5,874 bases of DNA from Winogradskyella sp. (lineage in GTDB: Bacteria > Bacteroidota > Bacteroidia > Flavobacteriales > Flavobacteriaceae). The stretch lies in the NCBI GenBank assembly GCA_030149115.1, contig JASBSE010000308.1, positions 1-5,874 of the forward strand. Reading direction: 5' to 3'. Position numbers and translations under genes: made by a program. The notes under the pieces were generated by a model. The model made no database searches and was not told the origin of the DNA. It saw only the letters and a list, made by a program, of their open reading frames with translations. Every line of letters begins with the position of its first letter. Positions within the stretch are counted from its first letter, which is position 1. Below are positions 1 through 5,874 of this stretch, one piece after another.

Positions 1-225
1 CTCTGCACACAGTCCTGAAGGATAAGATGCATTTTCTTGATTACTCCCTACAACAACTTCATTATTATCTAATAGGATTGCAGCACCTACTTTAAATTTT
101 GAGTATGGTGCATATGCCTTTTCTCTGGTTTCAATAGCAGATTCCATTAATTGTTGAATATCATCTGGAAGCTCATTTAAGTCTTCATAAACTTTAAACG
201 TTGATTCAATCTTAACTTCCTTCAT
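1..225 (-). CDS. cdd: Cytidine deaminase, N-terminal 75 residues (3' end outside window)
   Basis: Cytidine deaminase hydrolyses cytidine and deoxycytidine to uridine and deoxyuridine in the cytoplasm, for pyrimidine salvage, using a zinc-activated water. The visible part opens with MKEVKIESTFKVYEDLNELP. It holds the family's core: an AYAPYSKFKVGAA stretch at residues 37-49 (the F-x-V-G-A substrate pocket), the N-x-E ribose-binding motif at N62 and E64, and the C-A-E motif at 73-75, where Cys73 would be a zinc ligand and Glu75 the proton shuttle. A Cys ligand here is typical of the short tetrameric class. The window ends exactly after Glu75, so the second zinc site (PCxxC) cannot be seen. The start is the ATG at 225-223; no Shine-Dalgarno sequence precedes it. 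It follows porV on the same strand with 76 bp between, but a strong hairpin terminator lies in that gap, so its link to porV transcription is uncertain. The family call is firm; only activity is untestable here. Confidence 0.95.
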   Translation of the reverse strand, partial: MKEVKIESTFKVYEDLNELPDDIQQLMESAIETREKAYAPYSKFKVGAAILLDNNEVVVGSNQENASYPSGLCAE

Positions 226-245
226 ATTCAAAATCTTTTGTAGAC

Positions 246-277
246 AAAAAAACTATTGCTTTTAAACAATAGTTTTT
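246..277 (-). terminator. Intrinsic terminator after porV
   Basis: The sequence shows a perfect 11-bp inverted repeat (arms 248-258 and 267-277, AAAAACTATTG / CAATAGTTTTT) with an 8-nt loop. Read on the minus strand, the stem is followed by a run of seven T (252-246), so it would end transcripts coming from porV, whose stop is about 25 bp upstream. The stem is AT-rich, with only two G-C pairs (C253-G272 and G258-C267), which is common in this group but makes it weaker than enterobacterial terminators. Its T run ends 20 bp before the cdd start, so it may be a partial terminator or an mRNA 3'-end protector rather than a full stop. On the plus strand the T run is only five long, and no plus-strand gene ends here. 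Confidence 0.75.
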
Positions 278-301
278 GAAATATCTTTTTATTTATAAAT
301 T

Positions 302-1537
302 CTAATATTCATCATACTCACCATCACCAAAATTAAATGTCAGTGAAAAACGCAATGTGTTTTCTAACGGACTCTGTACTCTTGATGCAGAGAACAAATA
401 TGATAAATCTAAATTAATAGTAGTGTATTTAAATCCCGCTCCAATCGCAAAAAATTTACGCGCACCTTTATCTTCTGCCTCATTAAAGTAACCTGCTCTA
501 AAAGCAAAGTTTTCTTGATATGTATACTCAGCACCTAAAGCCCAAGTAAATTCTCTAAGCTCTTCACTAAAACCACCTGGCGCATCTCCGAAAGACTGAA
601 AAATCCCATTTAAGAAGCTTACGTCATTATCTTGCCCTTGGGTAATTATTGTTGGTTCACTCTCATCTACATCTGGTGTACTAGGATCATCATCTGTTTG
701 AACTCCATCCCCATTAGTATCCACAAATCCATACTTTGGTGGAGTTGGCACTAATAACTTAGAAACCTCTGCAGTCACGCCTAATTTGCTATATTCATCA
801 AATATAAAATCGAAACCAGCACCCAATCTTAAATTTGTAGGCTGAAAGTTTTCTCTACCTCCATCATCATATTTAAACTTTGGCCCTAAGTTTTGAATCG
901 CAAAACCCGCTCTCCAACGACCATTAAAATCATTATAAGCTTCTTCCTCACTTTGGTAATATCCTGTAATATCCGCTCCAAAAGTACTTGCTGCATCTGC
1001 ATTAGGATCTACCTGATCAATTCTTAAATCCGACCTCATATAACGTACGGCAACTGCCATTGAAAATTGATCTGCTAACCTCAGTGTATACGCAATATCA
1101 GCAGTAAGTTCGTTTGGCTTTACATTTACCCCTGGATCTGTTTCACTTTGAGTTAAAAGAATTTCCCCTAAACTAAAATATTTAAAACTTGCAGATACTG
1201 CACTATATTCATTTAATCTATTAAAATAAGTTGCGTAGCTTATTGAAATATCATTTACAAGTCTACTCAAATAAGGTGTATAACTTAAACTCACACCAGA
1301 TTTAGCTTCAGAAAACACATATTTTGCAGGGTTCCATTGCTGAGAAAACCCATCAACAGATGTAGCCACACCCATATCACCCATAGAAGCTGATCTTGCA
1401 TCTGGTGCTATAAGCATAAATGGTACTCCTGTAGTTATTACAGAAGATTGATCTGGAAATGTTATTGTTTCTTGCCCAAATGCAAGGTTTAATGTTACAA
1501 ATGCGATAAGGGTTATTGCGTATTTCTTCATGTTCAT
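302..1537 (-). CDS. porV: PorV (LptO), T9SS outer-membrane shuttle beta-barrel
   Basis: PorV is an outer-membrane protein of the FadL-like barrel family. It takes cargo leaving the SprA translocon by its C-terminal domain, and it anchors PorU at the cell surface in the attachment complex. The 411-residue protein starts with a Sec signal peptide (about residues 1-22, ending AFGQ). It has the family's N-terminal signature PDARSASMGDMGVAT (45-59) followed by QQWNPAKYVF (67-75), then alternating aromatic/hydrophobic strands. Also typical are FQSFGDAPGGFSEEL (313-327) and ARKFFAIGAGFKYTTINLDLSY (359-380, a late hairpin). The last strand ends at about F403, followed by a short acidic tail, GDGEYDEY. 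An acidic insert at 273-296 carries a DTNGDG calcium-loop-like motif. The start is the ATG at 1537-1535; a second ATG two codons in (1531-1529) is an equally possible start and leaves the signal peptide intact. porU lies 58 bp upstream, and a good promoter sits in that gap, so porV can be made without porU. The stop is TAG at 304-302. Confidence 0.95.
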   Translation of the reverse strand: MNMKKYAITLIAFVTLNLAFGQETITFPDQSSVITTGVPFMLIAPDARSASMGDMGVATSVDGFSQQWNPAKYVFSEAKSGVSLSYTPYLSRLVNDISISYATYFNRLNEYSAVSASFKYFSLGEILLTQSETDPGVNVKPNELTADIAYTLRLADQFSMAVAVRYMRSDLRIDQVDPNADAASTFGADITGYYQSEEEAYNDFNGRWRAGFAIQNLGPKFKYDDGGRENFQPTNLRLGAGFDFIFDEYSKLGVTAEVSKLLVPTPPKYGFVDTNGDGVQTDDDPSTPDVDESEPTIITQGQDNDVSFLNGIFQSFGDAPGGFSEELREFTWALGAEYTYQENFAFRAGYFNEAEDKGARKFFAIGAGFKYTTINLDLSYLFSASRVQSPLENTLRFSLTFNFGDGEYDEY

Positions 1538-1579
1538 AATTAGGTTATTAGTACTACGTACATAGCACTAATTCGTTAG

Positions 1580-1610
1580 CAAATATAATTTATTATTATA
1601 GTATAACAAG
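1580..1610 (-). promoter_or_regulatory. Candidate porV promoter (Bacteroidota -33/-7 type)
   Basis: On the minus strand, CTTG (1610-1607) is followed by exactly 19 bp and then TATATTTG (1587-1580). This matches every fixed base of the Bacteroidota -7 consensus TAnnTTTG and three of four bases of the -33 TTTG at the standard spacing. Transcription would start near 1573, giving a leader of about 35 nt before the porV ATG. The -33 element lies in the codons for PorU Leu1283-Val1284, so the promoter overlaps the end of porU and its tandem TAA TAA stops. Matches to the -7 alone are common in AT-rich DNA; the position and spacing make this one more credible. Confidence 0.6.
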
Positions 1611-4600
1611 TTTTTGAATTTTTTCAACTTGCTTATTTAAACGGCTAGATTTCACTTTTAGTTTATATACATAGACTCCTTTTCCGATTTTATCACCAAA
1701 ATCATCTCTTCCATCCCATACAATACTGCGCGATAATGATGATGAACCACTACCACAACACTCATCTGCGCTTGTCTGACCGTTAATTGTTCTAACAAGT
1801 TTTCCTGATACCGTGAATATTTGAACAGAAACATCTAAAGGCTCCGAGCTGTTATGGTTAAACCAAAACTCTGTATAATTAACAAATGGATTTGGATAAT
1901 TGAGTACATTCTTAACAACCAATTCCTCATCTTTATCAAAAACCGTAAATTGAATTTCTGTTGACGAAGAGTTATTATAAACGTCCCAAGCTTTTAATGT
2001 TAATGTATGCAGACCAGGTTCTAAATCTCTGAATGGATATGTAACTGTTCCGTTTGTATAGTCATCTACATCTGCTTGATAATAGTCATTTAACACTATT
2101 GGATTTGTCTCATCTCCATCAATAATTGCTGTAATATCATGGCCTATACCACTTGCTGTATTTATACCATTATCATCTTGAAGTTTTGCTAATAAACTCG
2201 GAGATTCGTTAGTGATACCTCCTGAAACAAAATTTTCGTCGTTCATGTATAAATTAATTACAGGACCTATGTTATCCTCCGGAGCATCTTCATTAATACC
2301 TCCAATTTTAATATCAAAATTAGCACCTGCTTGATCCGATAGTGGATTATCTGTCTGAGCATAAAAACTAACTTTTCCGTTTCCGACAGGAATACCAATA
2401 TCTCTAGGCACTATAAAATCGAACTCAAATTGTCCGTTTTCAATGGTTGCTTGTCCTTTAAAAAGAACTTCACCTAAAGTAGTAAAGTTTAAATAAATTG
2501 TCCCATTACCATTAGTTGTTCCATCGTTAGCTAAAGTTTGTCGTTCAATTCTTTTATCAAAAACAGTAGCAGTTAGGGTTCCGTTATAATTAGTTAATAC
2601 ATTACCATTAACATCCGTAACTTCACCTGATAATTTGGTATAACTCAAAGCCTTTAATGTATCTATTTGTTGAGTAACATCCACATCGTTAACCTTCGTT
2701 AATCTAATATCTGGCTGAGGAAAAGCTAACTTCATAGCTGGATCTCCAATTAAGAAAACTAATCGCTTTTGTGTTATTCCTGCTATACTATTATCAGTCT
2801 TTGTTAATCTTAAAACTTCACCTATAGACTGATAATCATTAGACCCATAAGCAAATAAATAATCATCTAAAATCTCATTAAAACTTCTACCGACTGTAAC
2901 GAAAATTTGTCTTGTAGTTGTAATCAAACCTATTGCACCTCCTGTTGTATTCCAATATGTAAATTCACCTGCTGTATCTCTGTCAGGATCATCAAACTTA
3001 GTAAATTCACAGGTTACCGTTAAAAAAAGATTGTATTTACAAATATTATTAATATCCTGAGCATCAAACTTATCGAAAACACGTTCCTTTGCTAGCCCAT
3101 TTTCACCACCATGCCCAAAGTAATTCACGACCAAAGCACCTACTTCAATAGCATCTTTAAAGGCCTCATTTACCTGTGGATACCTATCTCCTGCTGATGA
3201 AGATTCTTGTTCAAATGCATCTGTATGAATTTTTACAACATTAAAAAAAGGTTTGTCAGTCTCTATATTAGTTCCGAGGTTATCTGTGGTCTCTTGGAGT
3301 GTACTTTCCCAAGCTACGTCAACATCATCTGAAACTAATAAAACATTATTTCTCCAACTCCCATAGGATTCTGGTTGATAATAAGCCTTTATTTTATCCA
3401 CCAACTCTGTGGCTCTCTGAATATCTTCTGCCAAGATTCTACCTACAGCAACATCCATTCTGTCCATGCCACCCATACTTCCTTCATTTTCATCTAACAT
3501 AGCATAGAAATCATCCGAAACAAAAGAATTTGTAAGGCTAAAACTATCTTTAGAATACCAAGAAGGTACTAAGTTCGTATTATTATTTAGTCTATCCTTA
3601 TAGTCATAAGACCCCTCTCCAAATAAGCAAACATATTTTAATCTCTGACTAGGAACACTTGCATTATCATAAACATATTTTATAAAATTTCTTAAAGCTG
3701 CAATATCTTGACTTCCTGTACTAAACTCGTTATAAATAGTTTGAAGATCAACAACCTTTACATTAAGATTGTATTGATCTCGGTTAATCTGAGCCAAACG
3801 TTCTGCTTGAGATAGAAGCTCTGAAGGAGATAAGATAACATAATCTATATCCTCAAAAACGCCTTGATTGTTTAAAAATATTGTTCCTTTTAAATTTTGG
3901 TTTGCTAATGTAGATCTTGAATCTCTACTTGGCTGTAAAACATTTGAAATAGAAAAAGCCAAATAGATGCGTTCCTCACCAGAAACAGCCTTAAAATTTA
4001 AATCACTTGAACCTTCAGAATTTAAAGTATTTGCAACATTAAATCTATCTGTGATGTCCCAAATTTCCTGAACACCCGAAGCATTTGAAAGATTATACTG
4101 CGCTACACCTGGCGTAGTTATGACATCATTATTCTTAAAGACCAATTGATCACCTGCATAGGTTAAATTTCTTGTTGCCTTTATATTAATATAATCCAAA
4201 TAGGCATTGGCCGATGGGTTTCCATTATTATTATAATCTAAAGTAACGGTTATCGCATCAGTTGAAATATCTAAATTACCTCCATAAGCGCTTGCAGTGC
4301 CAAGTATAGACCCTGGAGTGATGACTCCCAAGCCTAAATTCGAGACAAAACTTCCGTTTATGGTAACACCCATTGTTGTACCATCTGTTTCTGAAACCGA
4401 CCCTACAGCAATATCGAATCTGACAGGTTCGGTAGTCACTAAATTTGGAAACTGAAAGTTATACACACGTTGATTTTCAATATCAAAATCATCCCCAAAC
4501 CATCGTCGTCCCAATTTAGCTAAATTGTGTTCATCTACCTCATAAAACTGATAATCATGAAACGTATTCACCTGTAAATCAGCAGCCACATCTATTGTTG

Positions 4601-5456
4601 GCATTTGCTGAATTCTCTTACCATTACCAGAACTAATATTTACATAGTAATATGTTCTATCTGTGTATAAATTTAAATTTGTTTCGCTTTCCGCACTATA
4701 GGTTTTAGGGCCTTCCCCATAAAACAAAATGTAATCACCGTTATCAAAACTTCCATCTTCTTCACCTACAAATTTTATAGCATTTTCAACTACATCAAAT
4801 GGATAGTTTTCGGAGTTTAATAAAGGTAGCATTCTACCGCCATTACCGTAAATCTTAATAGTTCGTGGATCTACCGCATTTGTATTAATCCCTAAGCTGC
4901 TTAAAAATCCCTTTGTTAATTGAAAAACACCAGACTCCTCTATATAAAATTTATACCACTCACCAGAACTTAGTACAGAGTTTGTAATTTGAGATTTTGC
5001 TACCACCTGCGACCTATTAGCTGCGGCACTATAATTTATGGTAAAAGACTTGATCTTCTTATAAACACCTCTATCTCTAATAATCGGACTAATTTGAATG
5101 AAATAACTATGCTTATCCCTCGCACTAGTGTTATAAAAATTAAACTTAACCGATTTTGGAATAAGATTAGCGTTTAAGTTTTTAAGACTACTTTGGGTAA
5201 TAGTTTCATAAGTTATGTTAGATAAGGTCACCAAATTTTCATCGACAAATCCTCTATCTCCATCCCATTGAGCAAAAAATAGTAAACCATTTTCACTATC
5301 ATAGCTAAAATGTTTCTCATCAAATCCTGGGATAGTTATCTTACCATATTCTGTTTCTAACACCTTATCGTCAATCCACTCAATATTAAATTGTTTTTGT
5401 TGCCCAAAAGTCAATAATCCGAGCATCATTAGAAATAAAACAGAGCAATTTTTCAT
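1596..5456 (-). CDS. porU: PorU, T9SS C-terminal signal peptidase (family C25, gingipain-like)
   Basis: PorU cuts the C-terminal sorting domain from T9SS cargo at the cell surface and joins the cargo to its membrane anchor. The 1286-residue protein has a Sec signal peptide (about 1-19, ending TFGQ) and a long beta-rich N-terminal region (about 20-530). The C25 caspase-like protease domain spans about 536-910. In it are LFGEGSYDYK (611-620), the catalytic His782 in NYFGHGGENG, and the likely nucleophile Cys816 in LTVTCEFTKF. The 34-residue His-Cys spacing is close to that of gingipains. GDPAMKL (904-910) closes the domain. Ig-like segments follow (about 915-1180), then a type A sorting domain with NYPNPF (1186-1191), SGKLVRT, WDGRDDFGDKIGKGVYVYKL (from W1247) and terminal KLVIL; in PorU this domain is kept and docks onto PorV. 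A short Cys-Cys/Ser-Gly insert (1233-1240) interrupts it. Length is near that of flavobacterial PorU and longer than Porphyromonas PorU. The start is the ATG at 5456-5454, behind an A-rich leader without Shine-Dalgarno. Tandem stops TAA TAA end it. porV lies just downstream and gldJ diverges upstream. Confidence 0.96.
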   Translation of the reverse strand: MKNCSVLFLMMLGLLTFGQQKQFNIEWIDDKVLETEYGKITIPGFDEKHFSYDSENGLLFFAQWDGDRGFVDENLVTLSNITYETITQSSLKNLNANLIPKSVKFNFYNTSARDKHSYFIQISPIIRDRGVYKKIKSFTINYSAAANRSQVVAKSQITNSVLSSGEWYKFYIEESGVFQLTKGFLSSLGINTNAVDPRTIKIYGNGGRMLPLLNSENYPFDVVENAIKFVGEEDGSFDNGDYILFYGEGPKTYSAESETNLNLYTDRTYYYVNISSGNGKRIQQMPTIDVAADLQVNTFHDYQFYEVDEHNLAKLGRRWFGDDFDIENQRVYNFQFPNLVTTEPVRFDIAVGSVSETDGTTMGVTINGSFVSNLGLGVITPGSILGTASAYGGNLDISTDAITVTLDYNNNGNPSANAYLDYINIKATRNLTYAGDQLVFKNNDVITTPGVAQYNLSNASGVQEIWDITDRFNVANTLNSEGSSDLNFKAVSGEERIYLAFSISNVLQPSRDSRSTLANQNLKGTIFLNNQGVFEDIDYVILSPSELLSQAERLAQINRDQYNLNVKVVDLQTIYNEFSTGSQDIAALRNFIKYVYDNASVPSQRLKYVCLFGEGSYDYKDRLNNNTNLVPSWYSKDSFSLTNSFVSDDFYAMLDENEGSMGGMDRMDVAVGRILAEDIQRATELVDKIKAYYQPESYGSWRNNVLLVSDDVDVAWESTLQETTDNLGTNIETDKPFFNVVKIHTDAFEQESSSAGDRYPQVNEAFKDAIEVGALVVNYFGHGGENGLAKERVFDKFDAQDINNICKYNLFLTVTCEFTKFDDPDRDTAGEFTYWNTTGGAIGLITTTRQIFVTVGRSFNEILDDYLFAYGSNDYQSIGEVLRLTKTDNSIAGITQKRLVFLIGDPAMKLAFPQPDIRLTKVNDVDVTQQIDTLKALSYTKLSGEVTDVNGNVLTNYNGTLTATVFDKRIERQTLANDGTTNGNGTIYLNFTTLGEVLFKGQATIENGQFEFDFIVPRDIGIPVGNGKVSFYAQTDNPLSDQAGANFDIKIGGINEDAPEDNIGPVINLYMNDENFVSGGITNESPSLLAKLQDDNGINTASGIGHDITAIIDGDETNPIVLNDYYQADVDDYTNGTVTYPFRDLEPGLHTLTLKAWDVYNNSSSTEIQFTVFDKDEELVVKNVLNYPNPFVNYTEFWFNHNSSEPLDVSVQIFTVSGKLVRTINGQTSADECCGSGSSSLSRSIVWDGRDDFGDKIGKGVYVYKLKVKSSRLNKQVEKIQKLVIL

Positions 5457-5581
5457 TTAATTTTTTTATGATTTAAAAGCCTTAAAATCGTAAAAGCAAA
5501 TACCACTAACCTGATATTGTATAAAATACAGTTGAATAACGGTTAATTTATAGGCTTATTATAGTACTTCAATTTTTATTT

Positions 5582-5589
5582 CAAAAATA
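5582..5589 (-). promoter_or_regulatory. Weak candidate -7 element for porU
   Basis: On the minus strand TATTTTTG matches all fixed bases of TAnnTTTG. It would start transcription near 5576 and give a leader of about 120 nt before porU. There is no TTG at the expected -33 distance, so this is only a half-match that could occur by chance in such AT-rich DNA. Confidence 0.25.
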
Positions 5590-5718
5590 CAACAATAATT
5601 TATTTTAGTGGTCGTTATTAAAGAGCAAAACACATCGTTAAATCGACCAAAAATCCGTTATTGTGTTCAAAAAAAAGGATGAAATGCATTTTTTTTTGAA
5701 TTTTCAGATAAAAAAAAG

Positions 5719-5748
5719 TTGTTGGTTTACCTATAATTGTTATATTGC
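5719..5748 (+). promoter_or_regulatory. Candidate gldJ promoter region
   Basis: On the plus strand TTG (5719-5721) is followed by 19 bp and then TATATTGC (5741-5748), which resembles the Bacteroidota -7 box but misses its last two fixed bases. An overlapping alternative, TATAATTG (5732-5739), matches the -7 box except for one base but has no TTG at the right distance. Either would start transcription 30-40 bp before the gldJ ATG. The A/T tracts just upstream fit an upstream promoter element. The exact boxes are uncertain. Confidence 0.35.
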
Positions 5749-5781
5749 GGAACTAAAAATTCAACGAGCTTACTTAAACAT

Positions 5782-5874
5782 ATGGATATGAAAAATGTCT
5801 CAAACCTAAAATTTTTAATTGCACTGACGCTTTGCGCTAGTATTGTTAGTTGTAAACGTAACTCTAACTCAGGC
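5782..5874 (+). CDS. gldJ: Probable GldJ gliding/T9SS lipoprotein, N-terminal 31 residues (3' end outside window)
   Basis: Only the first 31 codons are visible. They encode a lipoprotein signal peptide: a basic start (MDMKN), a hydrophobic core at about 9-22, and a lipobox IVSC, with Cys24 as the lipidated residue. The mature part begins CKRNSNSG. It lacks the acidic residues that mark surface-exported lipoproteins in this phylum, which fits an anchor on the periplasmic face of the outer membrane. GldJ, a paralogue of GldK with a sulfatase-modifying-factor-like domain, is needed for gliding and for T9SS stability in Flavobacterium. The name rests on the lipoprotein start and on the divergent position next to porU, where gldJ is found in flavobacteria; the diagnostic domain is off the window. 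The ATG at 5782 is taken as start; the ATG at 5788 (Met3) is an equally possible start. No Shine-Dalgarno sequence is seen. Another lipoprotein cannot be excluded. Confidence 0.75.
   Translation, partial: MDMKNVSNLKFLIALTLCASIVSCKRNSNSG

Larger units (their letters stand above)
5457..5781. other. Divergent intergenic region between porU and gldJ
   Basis: This 325-bp gap separates two outward-facing starts, so it must carry promoters for both genes. I see no credible small gene or RNA gene in it; it is very AT-rich. It contains three homopolymer tracts near the gldJ side (A8 at 5669-5676, T9 at 5689-5697, A8 at 5710-5717) and weak -7 candidates facing each way, listed separately. A 5-bp inverted repeat (GGTCG 5610-5614, CGACC 5644-5648) and the octamer CCGTTATT (5655-5662) with its complement AATAACGG (5525-5532) are present, but are too short or too far apart to call. 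Confidence 0.7.

Noticed and set aside
1..225. Truncated deaminase as a pseudogene
   Set aside because: The reading frame is intact to the window edge and all visible active-site motifs are kept, so the truncation is due to the window boundary.
328..355. TTG, 17 bp, TAATTTTG on the minus strand near the end of porV, as a cdd promoter
   Set aside because: The -7 match encodes conserved barrel residues (Asn-Phe-Gly), the spacing is short, and the porV terminator hairpin would lie between it and cdd. Chance is the simpler explanation.
1547..1572. Inverted repeat ATTAGT / ACTAAT between porU and porV
   Set aside because: Only 6 bp of AT-rich stem with a 14-nt loop and no T run; too weak to call a terminator or operator.
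3299..3502. Plus-strand open frame of 67 codons
   Set aside because: It lies wholly inside porU on the other strand, within the C25 protease domain, and its translation shows no recognisable domain; it is a shadow of the real gene.
4989..5177. Plus-strand open frame of 62 codons
   Set aside because: It lies inside the N-terminal part of porU on the opposite strand and has no start signal or recognisable protein features.
5610..5648. GGTCG / CGACC dyad in the porU-gldJ gap as an operator
   Set aside because: Five-base arms separated by 29 bases are not significant without conservation evidence.

Overview
The window is AT-rich, uses a Bacteroidota-type promoter pattern (TTG, about 19 bp, TAnnTTTG), shows no Shine-Dalgarno sequences at its starts, and encodes parts of the type IX secretion system (T9SS). 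This points to a marine- or soil-type member of the Flavobacteriia. Species cannot be named from the sequence alone.

Layout. Three genes run leftward on the minus strand: porU (1596-5456), porV (302-1537) and the first 75 codons of a cytidine deaminase gene, cdd (1-225, cut by the window edge). A fourth gene runs rightward from 5782 and is cut after 31 codons. It encodes a lipoprotein signal peptide and, by sequence style and by its place next to porU, is most likely gldJ. The porU and gldJ starts are separated by a 325-bp divergent intergenic region holding phased A/T tracts and weak promoter candidates. A well-formed promoter lies between porU and porV, with its -33 element inside the last codons of porU. 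A strong 11-bp hairpin followed by a T run lies between porV and cdd.

How the genes work together. In the T9SS, cargo proteins cross the outer membrane through the SprA translocon and are collected by PorV, an outer-membrane beta-barrel shuttle that binds their C-terminal domains. PorU, a gingipain-like (family C25) cysteine protease held at the cell surface, removes those domains and links the cargo to a surface anchor. GldJ is an outer-membrane lipoprotein needed for gliding and for stable T9SS function. The gene order gldJ / porU-porV-cdd is, to my knowledge, a conserved flavobacterial arrangement. I see no mobile element, CRISPR array, RNA gene or clearly novel system. The points worth a second look are regulatory (the porV promoter, the hairpin before cdd, the phased tracts) and local protein details (a calcium-loop-like insert in PorV and a Cys-Cys insert in the PorU C-terminal domain).
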